Assembly (NCBI GenBank): GCA_014058105.1
Contig: JACGCM010002659.1
Location: 1,240,001-1,304,000, forward strand
DNA from: Kingdonia uniflora
Taxonomy: Eukaryota > Streptophyta > Magnoliopsida > Ranunculales > Circaeasteraceae
Direction of reading: 5' to 3'
DNA: 64,000 bases
Under the pieces are notes generated by a model, which did not search any database, was not told the origin of the DNA, and worked only from the letters and a program-made list of their open reading frames with translations. The position numbers were made by a program, and so were the translations under genes. Below are positions 48,442 through 59,851 of the stretch, in pieces; position 1 is the stretch's first letter, and every line of letters begins with the position of its first letter.

Positions 48442-50483
48442 CTTGAGGGTGGTATTGTTGGTTAGTTATTAGGGTGCCCAGCTTGTTTCAGGGCACTAGT
48501 AACTAGGCTTGGCTTTTAGTAGAGACTCTTAGACGGCTTATGGTCTAGTCGCCATTCCTCTGAGATAGTGTAGTTCTGAGACTATAGTTCTCACCTTTTA
48601 GTTTAGCACCTTGGTTGTTTGGGTTGCTGGACTTGGTTCCAGGGTAGTCTTGGGGCGGCATAGCTTCAGTAAGACATGGTCTTCGATTTGGAGCTTGTCC
48701 TCTTGCCTGCTATTGTTTTGATTAGTCTTAGGACTAGTCTAGGTGTACTCTGTGTTCTCGAGGCCTGGTCCTTGAGCATTGCCATTGCGATTGGTGGTTG
48801 TTTAGAATATTGGATTCCATGTGGGAGTGTGGTATCTCCTGGACTGTTAGTTGTTGGTGGTGAGTGGACGGTTTGTCCGTGGTGGTTGGTTATGGATGTT
48901 GAACTTCTGATAGTTTGCCTTAGGATTATTTGCTTATCGTGTTATGACACTTATTGTCCACATGATTCTTAGTGCTAGTAGAGCTTACTCGTTAAGCCTT
49001 CTATCTATGGGATGAGGCTTATATATAGGGCTGTGTAACGTTCCGTCATCTAGGAGGTCGTGCATAGCATGGCTTTGACTAGCCAGGTGGTTTATAAAGT
49101 TGTACTTCACCCGAGATGTTGGAATGTGGCTGAAACCTCCTGTTGAATCCGGTTCCTATACATCCGTGCTGGTGACTTATGTACATGATTAGGAGGATTG
49201 TGAGCTATTCTGTTATTGGGGATTGTTGACTACTTGTTGGACACTTGTAGGTCACCTCATGAGTACTAGTCTATGTTGACTGCTAGAGTACTATTATACT
49301 TGATGGAAATCATATTGCTTTGAGGAATCTTAGAGACTGATGTTGTTTAGATGTCCTGACAGTTAAGTTGCTATTCCATCTAAGCTTAGATGGTGCAACT
49401 GAGTCACAGGGGGGGCATCTGTGTTAGTTTTGGTTGCCACGCTCTCAGGAAAGTGGTTATCTTATTATGTGCTGGCTGAGTTAGCAACAATTGTGTTTCA
49501 GTCTTTAGGATTTGAGCTCACATACATAGATAATATATTCTCTTATCTTATTGCGACCGGATACATCCCCCCTACCCGTATTTTATGTGATATGTGTGTG
49601 GAAAGGACCGTGGATCCTTGTGTGTGATTGAGGATGTGGATTCCTTGGGGTGCTCGCGACGCCCGGTGTAGTTCTCCCAGCCTGGTCAGCTCAGAAAATC
49701 GTACCTATATCCATAATGGTCATTTAAGGTAATCCTTCTTTAGCAGTTATCAGTCCAATTTAGTCATGAGGGCTAGCCCTTTGGGTTGACATCGCTAAAT
49801 CATTTTGCATCATGATCATTATCATCATCATTAGGCATATCATTGCATCTTTGCATACTTCTAATTTGTAGGTTCTTCTGATGGAAATCCTTAACCCTTT
49901 CTGCATTATGCTTTAATATAGAATCTTCTGCACTCGGGATAATTATGGAATTATCTCACTCCATCATATCATCATCATAACATATCATTGCATTGGGATG
50001 ATTATGGGATTATCCTAGTTCATCATATTTCTTTCCTCTTATCTCAATTCCTCTTCTCCTAATTGATTTTGGTGTAATTAGATTCCACTTCTTTCTGCAT
50101 TCCTCTCCTCTCTGCATCTTTTCCTCTATCTTCTGTATCTGATTAATTTATTAGGATTATTGGTCTGGTTGGTTGTTGTGAGCTTTAGGCTGGTATTTGG
50201 TTGTGGGCGATCTCGTTCAGCTTGTGATAGCTTCAGGATTGTGCCTGGTTAGGGTTTGGATAACCCGATTGGTTTGTAGTTGGCTGAGGGTTATTCACCC
50301 TTGTGTGTGGCAGAATCTCTGAGGTAGTTTGGTTGCGTGTGGCGCTGAGAGCCACGGTAGTGATTAGAGTGTAGTTAGTGGTCCTTGTGACTGGTGTAAA
50401 AAGTAGCACTCTTTTGCTCGAGGTATATCTATAGATAGAATTATTAGAGTTAGTATATATATACGTATACCCATTAGGCATTC

Positions 50484-50484
<1 letters not shown>

Positions 50485-50512
<28 letters not shown>
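50485..50512. repeat. (TA)n microsatellite inside solo LTR
   Basis: About 14 TA units near the LTR 3' end. Confidence 0.9.
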
Positions 50513-50515
<3 letters not shown>

Positions 50516-53500
50516 ATCGCTAGATATTATCATATCATATTATCATTAATATTTATATCCATCTCATTGGTTAGTATAATCGTTTAGCTATTCGTGGGAG
50601 TTAGTGAGCTCGTTGGTTACTCACTCTCGCACCCCACTTTCAGTGACAGGGTTGCTGCAAGTTTTGCTGAGGATTTCAACTGTTTGGAACCGGGTTGGCT
50701 GTTGCAGATTTTGCCCTTGTAGTGGTATCTCTTGTGAGATCTTAGATCTTGGCGTTGTATATTATTCGGATTTTGTATCTTTTACTTTTCAGTTTGAGAT
50801 ATTGTTATCTTAGTCTTCCGCTGTGTATCCGAGGTAGTATATTATATTTTAGTTGAAATATTGTATATCTTTTGCTTCCGCATTGTATTGTTATTTATTT
50901 ACTCCGATGGTTATTGCTATATGTGATTAGCCGAGCTAGAATTTGTCTACGGCTTGGCAAATTTGTGGGGTAGGATCAGTGGATTCCCCGACCTGCACGG
51001 CTTCAAATCTAGTAATTAGTCAAGCTACCGATTACCGGATTTTAGGGCGTGACAACTTTCTTCAAACCATTTTACAAGTTAAAAAAATTTGTGGATTTTT
51101 TAGCTTTCCTCAAGTTTGATTTCAATCTGAGCCCAAGGTTTCTGTTTATCTCATTATGTCCTAGAGTCACATTTCTTCTAAAGAAGGGGAGTTCTAATGA
51201 GATTATTTAACTTTTTATGCATAGTTCTTCATCTGAAACCTGTCAATGTGTCTATAGAAGTTGGCTAAGCAACCAAGGGCTTAACTATGTCTCTGCCCAA
51301 CACTGCCAGTCTCTGCTGCACTGTGTAAAGGAGAAATAAATATTTATATGACCATGATGCAAACTTATGTTTTACTGATACTATTTTAATTATAACATGC
51401 GGACATAAAACATCAGATCATGATGCAGACATGTCAAAAAATGGGAAACACAGTACTTCGCCATGTTGTTATACTTTTAGAACTACATATTCCCTTGCAA
51501 AATTTCATTTGCTCTGGATGTATTTTGGTGTTGTCAATATAAATTTTATGATTGTTGTGTACTTCACAGCATCTGGATTTGACTGTCACATCTGAAGAAA
51601 GGATTCTTGATGCCATTTTATTATGGGAACACATACCAACCGGTTGTGTGGGTGGTAGGCAGTGGATGCATACGTGATGCCATCCACTCCCGATCTTGTT
51701 TTTAGAGATAGGTTCCTATTACTTAGTACCTTGCTTCCCTTAGTGCGTTTTCCATTAATGCCATTGAACTTGCTTAAAAAGGTATTTGGTCATAATTTAA
51801 ATATTGCCACATTTGTAGATTAACACACTTCTAAGTACAACCTGACATAAAATTTTGCATACTGTAGCTAGAGAAGATCATCCTTAGCATCCAGATTCCT
51901 GTAATTGAACAGCTGGTAAAAAAACTCTAAATTTTGCTCTTTATGTATATCTATTTCAGAATTTTTAAACTTCATGTCTTATAGTATTTCTCTTCATGAT
52001 TATGTAACAGGTTACGGAGGTCATTGAATATTTAGATATTGGAATGCAACAAGGAAATAACCAGAAGTAAGCCTTAACTAAACTAAGATATGTAGCTTTT
52101 GTTATAGTTTCCATCTATTTCATTTGTGTCTGCTTCTTAGAGATGCCAGAGATGCCCTACAACATGGATTAAGGATCTATCCATTACATTTTCTTTTCCT
52201 CGTTGCAGTGAAACAGTTTCGTTGTTTAGTTTGTGTTATATGTTAGTTGCGTGTGTCTAACGCATCTTTTTCTTGTAGTGTAATATATCAGCATCGACGG
52301 TGTAGTTTTAAGGAGCTTCAGTACTTATGCGATGGGGACAACAATGGAGTTATCTACTTCGCCAACACATCTTATGGTGAGCATCAGTGGGTGAATCCTA
52401 TACTAGCTAAAGTAAGCAAAGCAACTCATTCTCACGCTAAACATGCCAATTTGTTGTTTAACTAGATTAGTTATATTCCCAAACTGTTTGTTGCAGAAAA
52501 TTAGTGTGACAGCTAGCAGCCCACCTCAAGATACATTGACCCAAAGGCTTTAGTCTCTAGGCCATTCCAGGTATTGCAAATACAACTTCGTAGAAGGTTT
52601 ATCACATTTTGTTTTAAACTTCTTTGGATGGAAAGTGAAATAATCTTCTCGATGTATTAGGCGACCTCTTTTGTTGGGCCTCGGATCAAGGATGAGAAAA
52701 ATTGTGCATGGTGGATGCTTGGCATTGGCCAAGATCATCAGGTTTGTTACTTAATTATATTATCCCAAAGCTTTTGTTACACGTAGATTTATGCCACCAT
52801 TCAAAGATGGCTAAAATACGGACACGTCCCGACCTGAACTCATTCTTCAGAATCTTCACTAGTTGTGGTCTTGTGGATATTATTTTGAAGATTCTTTTGA
52901 TGATCTTTCCAAGAGTAACGGTCTGATCGAACCCCGATGTTATGTCTTAGGCAATAATGAAACAAAATAAAGATATCCAGATCCAAAAATAGGCCCTAGT
53001 GATTCCTACATTTACCATGTTTTTGTTTACTTGAATTAAAGAATTTTAATTTGTAATTTACGCAGTCTGTGATAATATTTTACGAGGAAGTGCTTTCCGG
53101 TAGTATTTCATAACATCTTTTAAACAATAATGTTGTGGACTCAGTCCAAAATATTTGAATTGTGCCATAGAATTTGTGAGCAACACATGTTTTATGAGAA
53201 CATGTCAATTTTATTTTAGTTGATTAACATTAAATAAAGTGGAGGGAACTCTCCTCACTCCTTTCGCTCTCATTCTTTTGAATTAATATCATTTTGTTTG
53301 CTTGGTCGATGAAGCTTATGTGCAACTATTACACACTGAGGCAGAATGGTTCAAATGCATTCATGAGATTGTGTGTTCTTCAGGTAATTAATTACCAACT
53401 TTTTTTTTGCCACTCTTGCGTAAGAAAGAGAACTTTGAAATTAATAACCAGCTATTTTGTTTTCTAGAATTTTTTCAGGGTTCTTTGGTAGGAAAGAATT

Positions 53501-54196
53501 GGACAAACTTGAGAGTACAAGAGATAGACCAGACGATATGTAAACCTGGGCAATTTGCCTCATGGCCTATAATTGGTCCTACTTCAGTACTTCCCCTCAG
53601 ATTCTTTCGAGTTCTGTTGACGAGTCCTACAACGATTGACTCTATACCTTAGAATATTTGCATTTTCTTCTTAGGACTCTATGGTTATTTTCACCTGTGA
53701 TTTAAGTTCGACAGTGAATGAAATGCCTGCCGGATGAGTTGGAAATAGTGGTAGGGATATTATATTTACAGCACAATGTATAGTTCGTTGAGTAAGTGAT
53801 AGACAGATCTACTTCTTTTCTGTAATCTATTGCAAGATTTTGGTATGGCCATCCGACGAATCTTTCCCTCTAGGTAGGTTAAGTAGTGTATTTTATTGGC
53901 ATTTCATTCCAATTGTGTCCAATGACTTGCATCTTTATTTTTGGTGGTTGCCTTAGCATGGAACATAGTCTTATACATATTAGGTGTACTATATCTTATC
54001 GGTTTAAGTTTATTTAACATATTCATCAACTTTGTTAATTATTCTACCTAAGGGTTCTGTGAAGAGGACTGAATTTTTCTTGCTTGTCATATAAAGAAGG
54101 ATGGTACTGTCCTTGAGCAAATGAAAGACGAAATGGTAAAAACTTGACAGCCTTAACAATTTGTATGAAGGTGTACTTAGTGGTTTTATTTTGCAG

Positions 54197-54840
54197 GCAC
54201 GAATTAATCGACTTATTGAAAATGAACTAGAAATCATGGAGAAGGATTTAGACCATGATCTAATTGCATTGGTAAGTCATGTCAATACATCATAATACTC
54301 TATAAGTTACTTTTGAAAGCTAAGCGGGGGACTGAACCCCATGGATAAGATAAAAGTTTGAGACAACTCCAATCTATAAACTTTAGAACCTATATGAAAT
54401 ACTTACTAACTAGTTTATCTACACTTGGTATATAAGTCATTCAATGCGTATCTATTTTGTAAATAATTTAATGTTCTAGGTATTTTTGATATGTCTGACT
54501 TAAATTCCATTATTATCAAATTTTGTTTTCATGTCTAAAAGGAATATGGAGAAGATGGAAACCGACATGTGAGAGGCTTTAGTGGTCATATTAATAAGAC
54601 AAGTGATTGAGTTACAACACCTTTGAGGAAGGTTACTGAACGGGAAAATCTAGTTTGGAGATGAGGTAGTTTTAGTATGACACAAATTTGAAGAAAAGCT
54701 GGAAGTGGAAGCTAGTAAACGTAGAAGACTTGAAGAAAGGATTGGAGCATTTGAATCACGCGAGAGTCGACATGGAATAAATATGCAACATGCTTCTCCA
54801 AGCAATGCCTCTTTCTCTAAGGTTTTTTTTCCTCTCTTAT
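54197..54840 (+). pseudogene. exon-like pieces, possibly CACTA ORF1 (coiled coil)
   Basis: After a TTTGCAG-type acceptor at about 54196, the strand reads ARINRLIENELEIMEKDLDH up to a GTAAGT donor at 54272. A second piece at 54541-54822 contains KLEVEASKRRRLEERIGAFE, a strongly helical Lys/Arg/Glu-rich stretch, then SPSNASFSK before a GT. Plant CACTA ORF1 (TNP1-like) proteins often have such a coiled coil ahead of their C-terminal domain. One stop and frame changes are present. It could instead be a continuation of an unrelated host gene. Confidence rests mainly on the matching C-terminal piece at 57367-57561. Confidence 0.35.
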
Positions 54841-55398
54841 ACTTATTTATACAACTTATACTAATTTATTGTTTAGTAGAATTTGGATTTTACTGAACAA
54901 GAAAAATAAAATACATTCAGCAGGCTATACTTTGCAAATTTTCAAATGATAGTATATATTAGACGATAACATTGGAAATAAATATCAATGACTCTCAGTC
55001 CATGTTTTTCTTTGCTTTACATCTCATTGTACGCCATAAAAACATCTTCAATAGCTCTACTATAATCCATCTACTATAATACAAGTACTTTTCTCTTACT
55101 ACGCTAAAGGCACCTTTTTTCTAAACTACTTTTGAGAGGTGGATGCAACTTTCTAGAAGTTTCGATCGGCTTTCTAAACTACTAGGGGTGTGTAGGATCC
55201 TTGCTTTCATGGGTAAAAAGAAAAGCGATAGCCTTGATCTTTCTATCATTGTGGATGTACCGTTTGTTTTTTGTAGAAAAAAAAACACTTGTATTGAATT
55301 GAGTCAGAGCCATTCTTTTCTTTGAATTTTCCTCTTATCTGAGTGAGTGAAGCAAAACCTAGTAATATGCCTTTTCTAATGAATAGGCGTTGAGATAC

Positions 55399-55613
55399 GT
55401 TGCTCCAGGTTGATTCACTCTCTGGCTGCGTCTTGTCACTATTTGATACCAGCCAAAAACCAATAGTTTTTCAGTTGAGCTAAGTTACTCCAGGCTGGTT
55501 CACTCTCTGGCTGTATCTTGTCACTATTTGATACCAGTAATTTGGACCTACTACTTGATACCAGCAATTTGGACCAACTACTCTGGATGCATCTTGTCAC
55601 CATTTGATACCAG
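55399..55613. repeat. degenerate minisatellite, ~85-bp period
   Basis: Two full units (55399-55452 and 55484-55537) share TTCACTCTCTGGCTG and CTTGTCACTATTTGATACCAG. A partial unit at 55578-55613 ends CTTGTCACCATTTGATACCAG. TTGATACCAG plus AATTTGGACC also recurs between them. Confidence 0.75.
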
Positions 55614-55835
55614 AATAGATCCTACAGAGGCAAGAAATCCAAGATAGCCTACTGAGTATAATAGCGCATATATAGCCAAAAAATCCAACAATAAATCCCT
55701 TTTTTTATACAACTTGCGCACGACTCAATCAATCGTAGCTCAATACCTACTCTGGTTCCCTCTATTTTTTCCTTAGGTTTTTCCTGACGTTTCTTTCCCG
55801 TGCTCTTTCTGGCGCGCCTAAAGACCTAACCCCAC

Positions 55836-55893
55836 CTTCTTCTTCTTCTTCTTCTTCTTCTTCTTCTTCTTCTTCTTCTTCTTCTTCTTCTTT
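55836..55893. repeat. (TTC)n microsatellite
   Basis: About 19 uninterrupted TTC units. The antisense open frame that would encode a poly-Glu run here is an artefact of the repeat. Confidence 0.92.
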
Positions 55894-56329
55894 TCCATTC
55901 TTCTTTAATTGTTTTAGCGCTTTATGAAAAACACCTTTGGTGTCGACCAATTTTCTTTACTCCCTCTAGTTTTTCCTTCTCATTTTAATGTACTCAAGTC
56001 CAATTTTTCCTTAGGTTTTTTTCGACGTTGCCTTACCGTTAGCGTCCCATAAGCCGCTACAGTAGAAATCAACCACCTCTCTTACAAGTCTGCAATTTAC
56101 TTTGTTCCTTGTATAACAACTGAAACATATAAAATTGCTCAGAAACAAGCTACTTTCAAAGAAACATTAGATTTTTCATATGTACAGTAAGCCACAAGGC
56201 GAAACTAATTAACTTCCACTAAGAGAGATTTTGCACATCTAAAAACCAAATTCCTATATTCAGGGCGTCATATATGATCACAAGCAATTGAACCCCAGAT
56301 AATGCATCACATATACCATATACCATGTA

Positions 56330-56935
56330 TCACATATTGGAAGGACTATTATCAATCTGTTTGTTTTTAGATTTATGGATGGCAATATCTTTAAGAACCT
56401 GATTTCTCTCAGTCAAGGTGGTCATGCTCTCTTCAGCTTTTGCTGCATCAAGATCGGATGCAAAATGATCTTTTTGGATGGGCTCCCTCCTTTGGCTATC
56501 AACGGATCTTAAGGAGTAACTTGGGCTAGCAAAGAAACAATGATATGAATGTGAATCAAGAAAATTCATACTGTGAGTAGATCTTAAAGCTAAACCAAAC
56601 ATAGGTTGTATAAAACACTTTTTCTCTATGGAATCACAAAGAAAAATCCGACAGACTGGACATGTGGTATGCTGTTGAAGCCATATATTTATGCATGAGA
56701 CATGGAAGGAATGGCTACAGTGGGGAAAAATTGGTAGTATATCCTTCTCTTGGTACTCACATAGGCACACCGTGCACTGAGCATCTTCATTAGACGAAAA
56801 ACACTCATCGCTGAACTTTTTGGTGGGGAAGGCCTTAAAGATACTGCAAAGGATGTAGTCGTGCAGTTTTGAACTGGATGAGGTGACATATGTGAGTTTT
56901 CCTGGGGTGTGTGCCAAGTTGGGGGACATTGACAC
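56330..56935 (-). CDS. RING-H2 finger protein, ATL-like (possible gene or captured fragment)
   Basis: An uninterrupted frame of 201 residues with a perfect C3H2C3 finger: C54, C57, C73, H75, H78, C81, C92, C95, spaced C-x2-C-x15-C-x-H-x2-H-x2-C-x10-C-x2-C. It has the family's W85-L and P93-V-C-R, which contact the E2 enzyme. Such proteins act as E3 ubiquitin ligases. Typical ATL members have an N-terminal membrane helix; none is visible here. The upstream frame is closed by TAA near 57013, so the product looks like an N-terminally shortened version. The C-terminal half is polar and unrecognised. It lies in a region of pseudogenes and may be captured cargo; expression is unknown. Confidence 0.55.
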   Translation of the reverse strand: MSMSPNLAHTPGKLTYVTSSSSKLHDYILCSIFKAFPTKKFSDECFSSNEDAQCTVCLCEYQEKDILPIFPHCSHSFHVSCINIWLQQHTTCPVCRIFLCDSIEKKCFIQPMFGLALRSTHSMNFLDSHSYHCFFASPSYSLRSVDSQRREPIQKDHFASDLDAAKAEESMTTLTERNQVLKDIAIHKSKNKQIDNSPSNM

Positions 56936-57366
56936 TGGTCGTAATTTGTTGGATAAAATATCCCTTCCCTGTGTATGCCAGTACCCACTTTGACTGGTGT
57001 GTGCTTTTTACCTTCCTAGCTTCTTCATCCCGAATCGTCTTCTTTTAAAGGAGGACCTTAGGCTAGCATCTCTTCCTAGCTGTTATGATCTTCTTATGTT
57101 CTGTTAGCCATGGACAGTCTTCTCTGAAGTGCTTCGAAAAAAATGCTTGGGGATTCGCCTTTTACCTCACCCTAAAAGAAAACAGGTGCCCTAAGATGAT
57201 AAATTATGGTCGTTCAATGATATACTTTGTTCAATGATAAATTATGGTTCTTCATACAAAAATATTCAATCTAGCCTTATGAGTTCCAATGTTGTTGGGA
57301 AAACTTGTTATTTGTTTAAAACGTTCTTCTACTATGTACTTACGATTACTTTTTATTCTTTTGTAG

Positions 57367-57561
57367 GCAACAAGAGATTCACCGTCACCTGATGGAATGA
57401 GGGGTAGAAACTACATTATGAAAGATATGTATGGTGGAACTGTTGCTTATGGAAGTATTCAATTATCTGGGGTGGCCCCTGAAGGGTTTTATCATGTTAT
57501 AGTAGATGAGGTTATTCGCGATGATGTGCAATTATTTATGGAAGGCGGGTACTCTAAGTAG
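57367..57561 (+). pseudogene. last exon of a CACTA ORF1-like protein
   Basis: After TTTTGTAG at 57366 an open stretch of 65 codons ends in TAG (57559). It contains MYGGTVAYGSIQLSG and EGFYHVIVDEVIRDD. The pattern V-A-x-G-T/S-I...Y/F-x-V-x-V-D-x-V/A-I/L is the conserved end of plant CACTA ORF1 (Transposase_24-type) proteins, which help excision. The match is by pattern recognition only. It lies about 200 bp upstream of the ACGACT-rich end region, which is where the gene's 3' end would be in such an element. Confidence 0.45.
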
Positions 57562-57739
57562 CATCTCTTTGGGTGAAACTGTTGTATTATATAAGGGTCT
57601 TATCTGTTTTAGGTGAACGCCATCTTTTTATTTTATTGTTTATGTAAATAAAGTTTGACATTGATATTAGGCAATAACCTTTTAATTTATAATAAAACTT
57701 GTTCTTGGTATTGAAATATGTTGTTTTTTACATTAATTG

Positions 57740-58260
57740 CTTCTAGTTAATGAAATTTACAACAACTATTGTGATTATGACCCGATTGATATGATTGTTG
57801 TATATTGAAACAAAATGACTGTTAATGTGACAAAAATTGGGATGTTTATATTTGCGGCATATAAAATGACTAATTGCCATGTCTTAAAATGTAATTATTA
57901 TGATTGATGTTGTGACTGTTATTTAGGATTTATTTTTTACAACGTATAAAATAACTTATAAATGTGTTATTAAATACTTCGACGTTTAGGTTAACGATGC
58001 ATAGAGCAACAAATTTTATAGTCGTAAAGAGTATGAAATACGTTGGTTGTTGCGACTAAGAATTGTTTGATTCTATTGCAACCAAAAAAACAACTGTTAA
58101 AAGGGTCATAATTTTTAGTAAATACGACGGATAGTTCGACTTTCCCATCAGTCGTTAATTTATGATACTTTTCAAGTCGATAACACAAAACTACTGCAAA
58201 AAGAACGACTCTTTTTTTGACTAAAATAGATGTCGCTTTAACAAAATAACGACTGACCTG
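57740..58260. repeat. TAGTCGT / ACGACT-rich region, CACTA subterminal-like
   Basis: Motifs in both orientations: TAGTCGTAAA (58018), GCGACTAAGA (58050), ACGACGGATAG (58123), CAGTCGTTAA (58148), ACGACTC (58205), ACGACTGACC (58246). Such clusters bind transposase near CACTA ends. A cluster of the same motif near 42511-42610 is the possible partner. Confidence 0.4.
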
Positions 58261-58289
58261 CCCCGCCGTTTTTTACTCATTTTGGCCTA

Positions 58290-59851
58290 GTGGTATGAAC
58301 CTCCATAATATAACTCTACCCGGTAACTATGTATCCATGTAGCCGAGTTACGTATCTACCCATCTTCAATAAGATCAATCATGAAGAATTTTTTATTCTG
58401 TATCAAGAATCACTCAATCCAAAAGCTAAAGTCATCACAATACAGCTGGCTTCACAACCGGTGAACCAAAACATCCTGACATAAACACCCGTTTATTCTT
58501 GAAAGCACTTTACCTCAAATTTCTTCTTGAACCGCCTTGAATAAACTTGTTCTCGTTTAACTTGTAAATCAACTTGTGAATTAAAGATATTTACCATCGG
58601 TAATTGGATTACATCCCATACCCTATATGACGATTGAGATCCCATTTCATCATAATCTATGACAAGCTCCTACTTGCCCATGACCTCACCTTTTTGTCAT
58701 CACCAATACTGGTTAGCCACAAACAATTTCGGGAGTAATGATAACGGGCTGCAGCTCTTGAAACAGTGGTTCTTCTTTTCATAACAATCAGAGGAGTATA
58801 CTGTTATCATTAAACCTTAGGAACCAATGGTTTCAACACTACCTCTAAAGAGATTTTAACATACTCACATGACCCCGATTCATCTATTTTCTGGTCTGCA
58901 TATCCATATTTATGTATAAAACATCATCATTAGATGCCACATCAATAAATTTGATAATTTTCCAATTCGTTCCATCAAAAGGTCGATCACCAAAATATCA
59001 CAAACATATTCAATAAATATGTACAAACTTGGCATATAATCTAGTAATGATCTACTACTAGAACTGACAAAAGAAGTATAAGTAATTACCTTCTTTTTTG
59101 TCCAAGTGATCTCTTCAAATAGTCCAAGATCCAATGCATACCAAAGCTCTATATCAACCGTTGAAACTACCAAATCTGTCCAAAACTGCTTTGATAACTC
59201 GATGAAACATTTCATACTCTGTATCCTTTCAGTAATCTTACGGACCACACTTTCAGCCACACCAACCCATCGTGGTGTCATTAGAATCTTCTCGTGCCTT
59301 TTAATCCCAATAAATGCATCAAAAAAATTAAACCATTACTGCAAAATCGATCACCATCATCGTTAGACGCAAGAAGTTTTAACATTGAATCCGTCTTAAT
59401 CTTAGCCCAAGCTTTTCATCTAGTAAAGACATCAAACCGATCAATTTCATTCTTCAAAAAATTTAACCATGCTATTGTATGGAATTACCAATAAAAACAA
59501 CTAAACCATGAAATCTCCTATTGAAACTAACTCTACTCGGTTCCAATACATCATCTTATAAGTGGCTTGATCTCATATTCCATTTTTTTTTATCTTTATA
59601 GGAAACTCAACTAACCTTTACTTCACCAAGACAACGTCTTCACAATAGAATAAATCTATCATTCAATCTTTGCTCATGTGACCAAGTTTTTTGTCCCATG
59701 CTCTAGAATTGACCATCGAAGTAACAATACCAACAATCTTATCATTAGCGTTACACGTCTTTAAGATGACATCTTGTCTTTTGTAATAAGCTAAAATAAC
59801 CATAGCTTCCTTCGTGATCTCAAGATCACCGAAAGGTTCGAAAAGACCCAA
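58290..59851 (-). mobile_element. Ty1/copia relic (integrase region), interrupted at 59851
   Basis: On the minus strand 59851-59663 encodes a gag-pre-integrase-like piece ending AWDKKLGHMSKD (family: W-H-x-R-L-G-H). Further down are relics of the core: WLNFLKNEIDRFDVF (about 59470) and SNDDGDRFCS, where SDNGGE is expected. Then 59281-58910 carries GVAESVVRKITERIQSMKCF and LSKQFWTDLVV, the family's 'NGVAERxNRTxxE' and 'FWAEA' blocks. 58290-58900 would hold the start of RT but only weak traces remain. Stops and frame changes are abundant. The Tekay-like LTR starts exactly at 59852, so that element landed in this gene. Confidence 0.72.

Larger units (their letters stand above)
46759..51054 (+). 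mobile_element. solo LTR, 4296 bp, with ACTTT target duplication
   Basis: Starts TGTAATGTCCCGGATTTTCA and ends TTTTAGGGCGTGACA, flanked by ACTTT (46754-46758 and 51055-51059). Co-linear with the minus-oriented solo LTR 33472-37852. It shares the general plan of the Tekay-like LTRs: TTCGAA array, CT-rich stretch, donor-like CTAG|GTAAGT at 47789, and a GGGCTAG...CTTTGGGTT block near 49770. It lies in the intron between BTB exons ending 45183 and starting 51570, same orientation as the gene. The open frames 48233-48472, 48676-48972 and 49421-49627 are internal LTR sequence. Confidence 0.9.
43790..53700 (+). pseudogene. broken BTB/POZ gene resembling Arabidopsis At2g30600
   Basis: Exon-like pieces: about 43790-44375 (SISIYDGLISIGKGKHSFQN, QYVGLSSWDKHVSFRNV, first BTB FLERLELSDVFFV...LLQYIYTGRTQ), 44469-44789, 45021-45183 (DSVCSVLQVVTSIPSCKILE), 51570-51781 (LDLTVTSEERILDAIL), 51868-51915, 52011-52066, 52279-52411 (FKELQYLCDGDNNGV), about 52497-52569, 52661-52741 (TSFVGPRIKDE), 53315-53383 (LMCNYYTLRQNGSNAF) and 53479-53700 (GKNWTNLRV, FASWPI), with GT-AG-like junctions. 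Defects: frameshift near 43985; 58-bp duplication at 44178; TGA at 44616; second BTB core absent between 44789 and 45021; frame changes in later exons; Trp to TAG at 53650. The N-terminal ~100 residues are missing. A solo LTR fills the intron 45184-51569. Introns show DNA-level origin. The family may act as a CUL3-type adaptor (knowledge). Confidence 0.85.
42460..58260. mobile_element. candidate CACTA-type element carrying gene fragments (hypothesis)
   Basis: TAGTCGTTT / ACGACTG motifs cluster at the left (42511, 42556, 42604) and right (about 58018-58255), as in the subterminal regions of plant CACTA elements. GTGCTACAAATTTTTAAC at about 42466 could be a decayed CACTACAA end. CTACTGCAAAAAGAACGACT at about 58190 is another end-like sequence, though it reads in the same direction rather than inverted, which weakens the case. 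Between them are exon-like pieces resembling CACTA ORF1, the intron-containing BTB pseudogene and the RING-H2 frame. Boundaries are approximate. Confidence 0.3.

Noticed and set aside
53407..53652. Stand-alone small gene
   Set aside because: It is the last exon of the BTB pseudogene (GKNWTNLRV, FASWPI) read with intron sequence at its start.
55762..55950. Minus-strand frame with a long poly-Glu run
   Set aside because: It is created by the (TTC)n microsatellite; there is no support on either side of the repeat.
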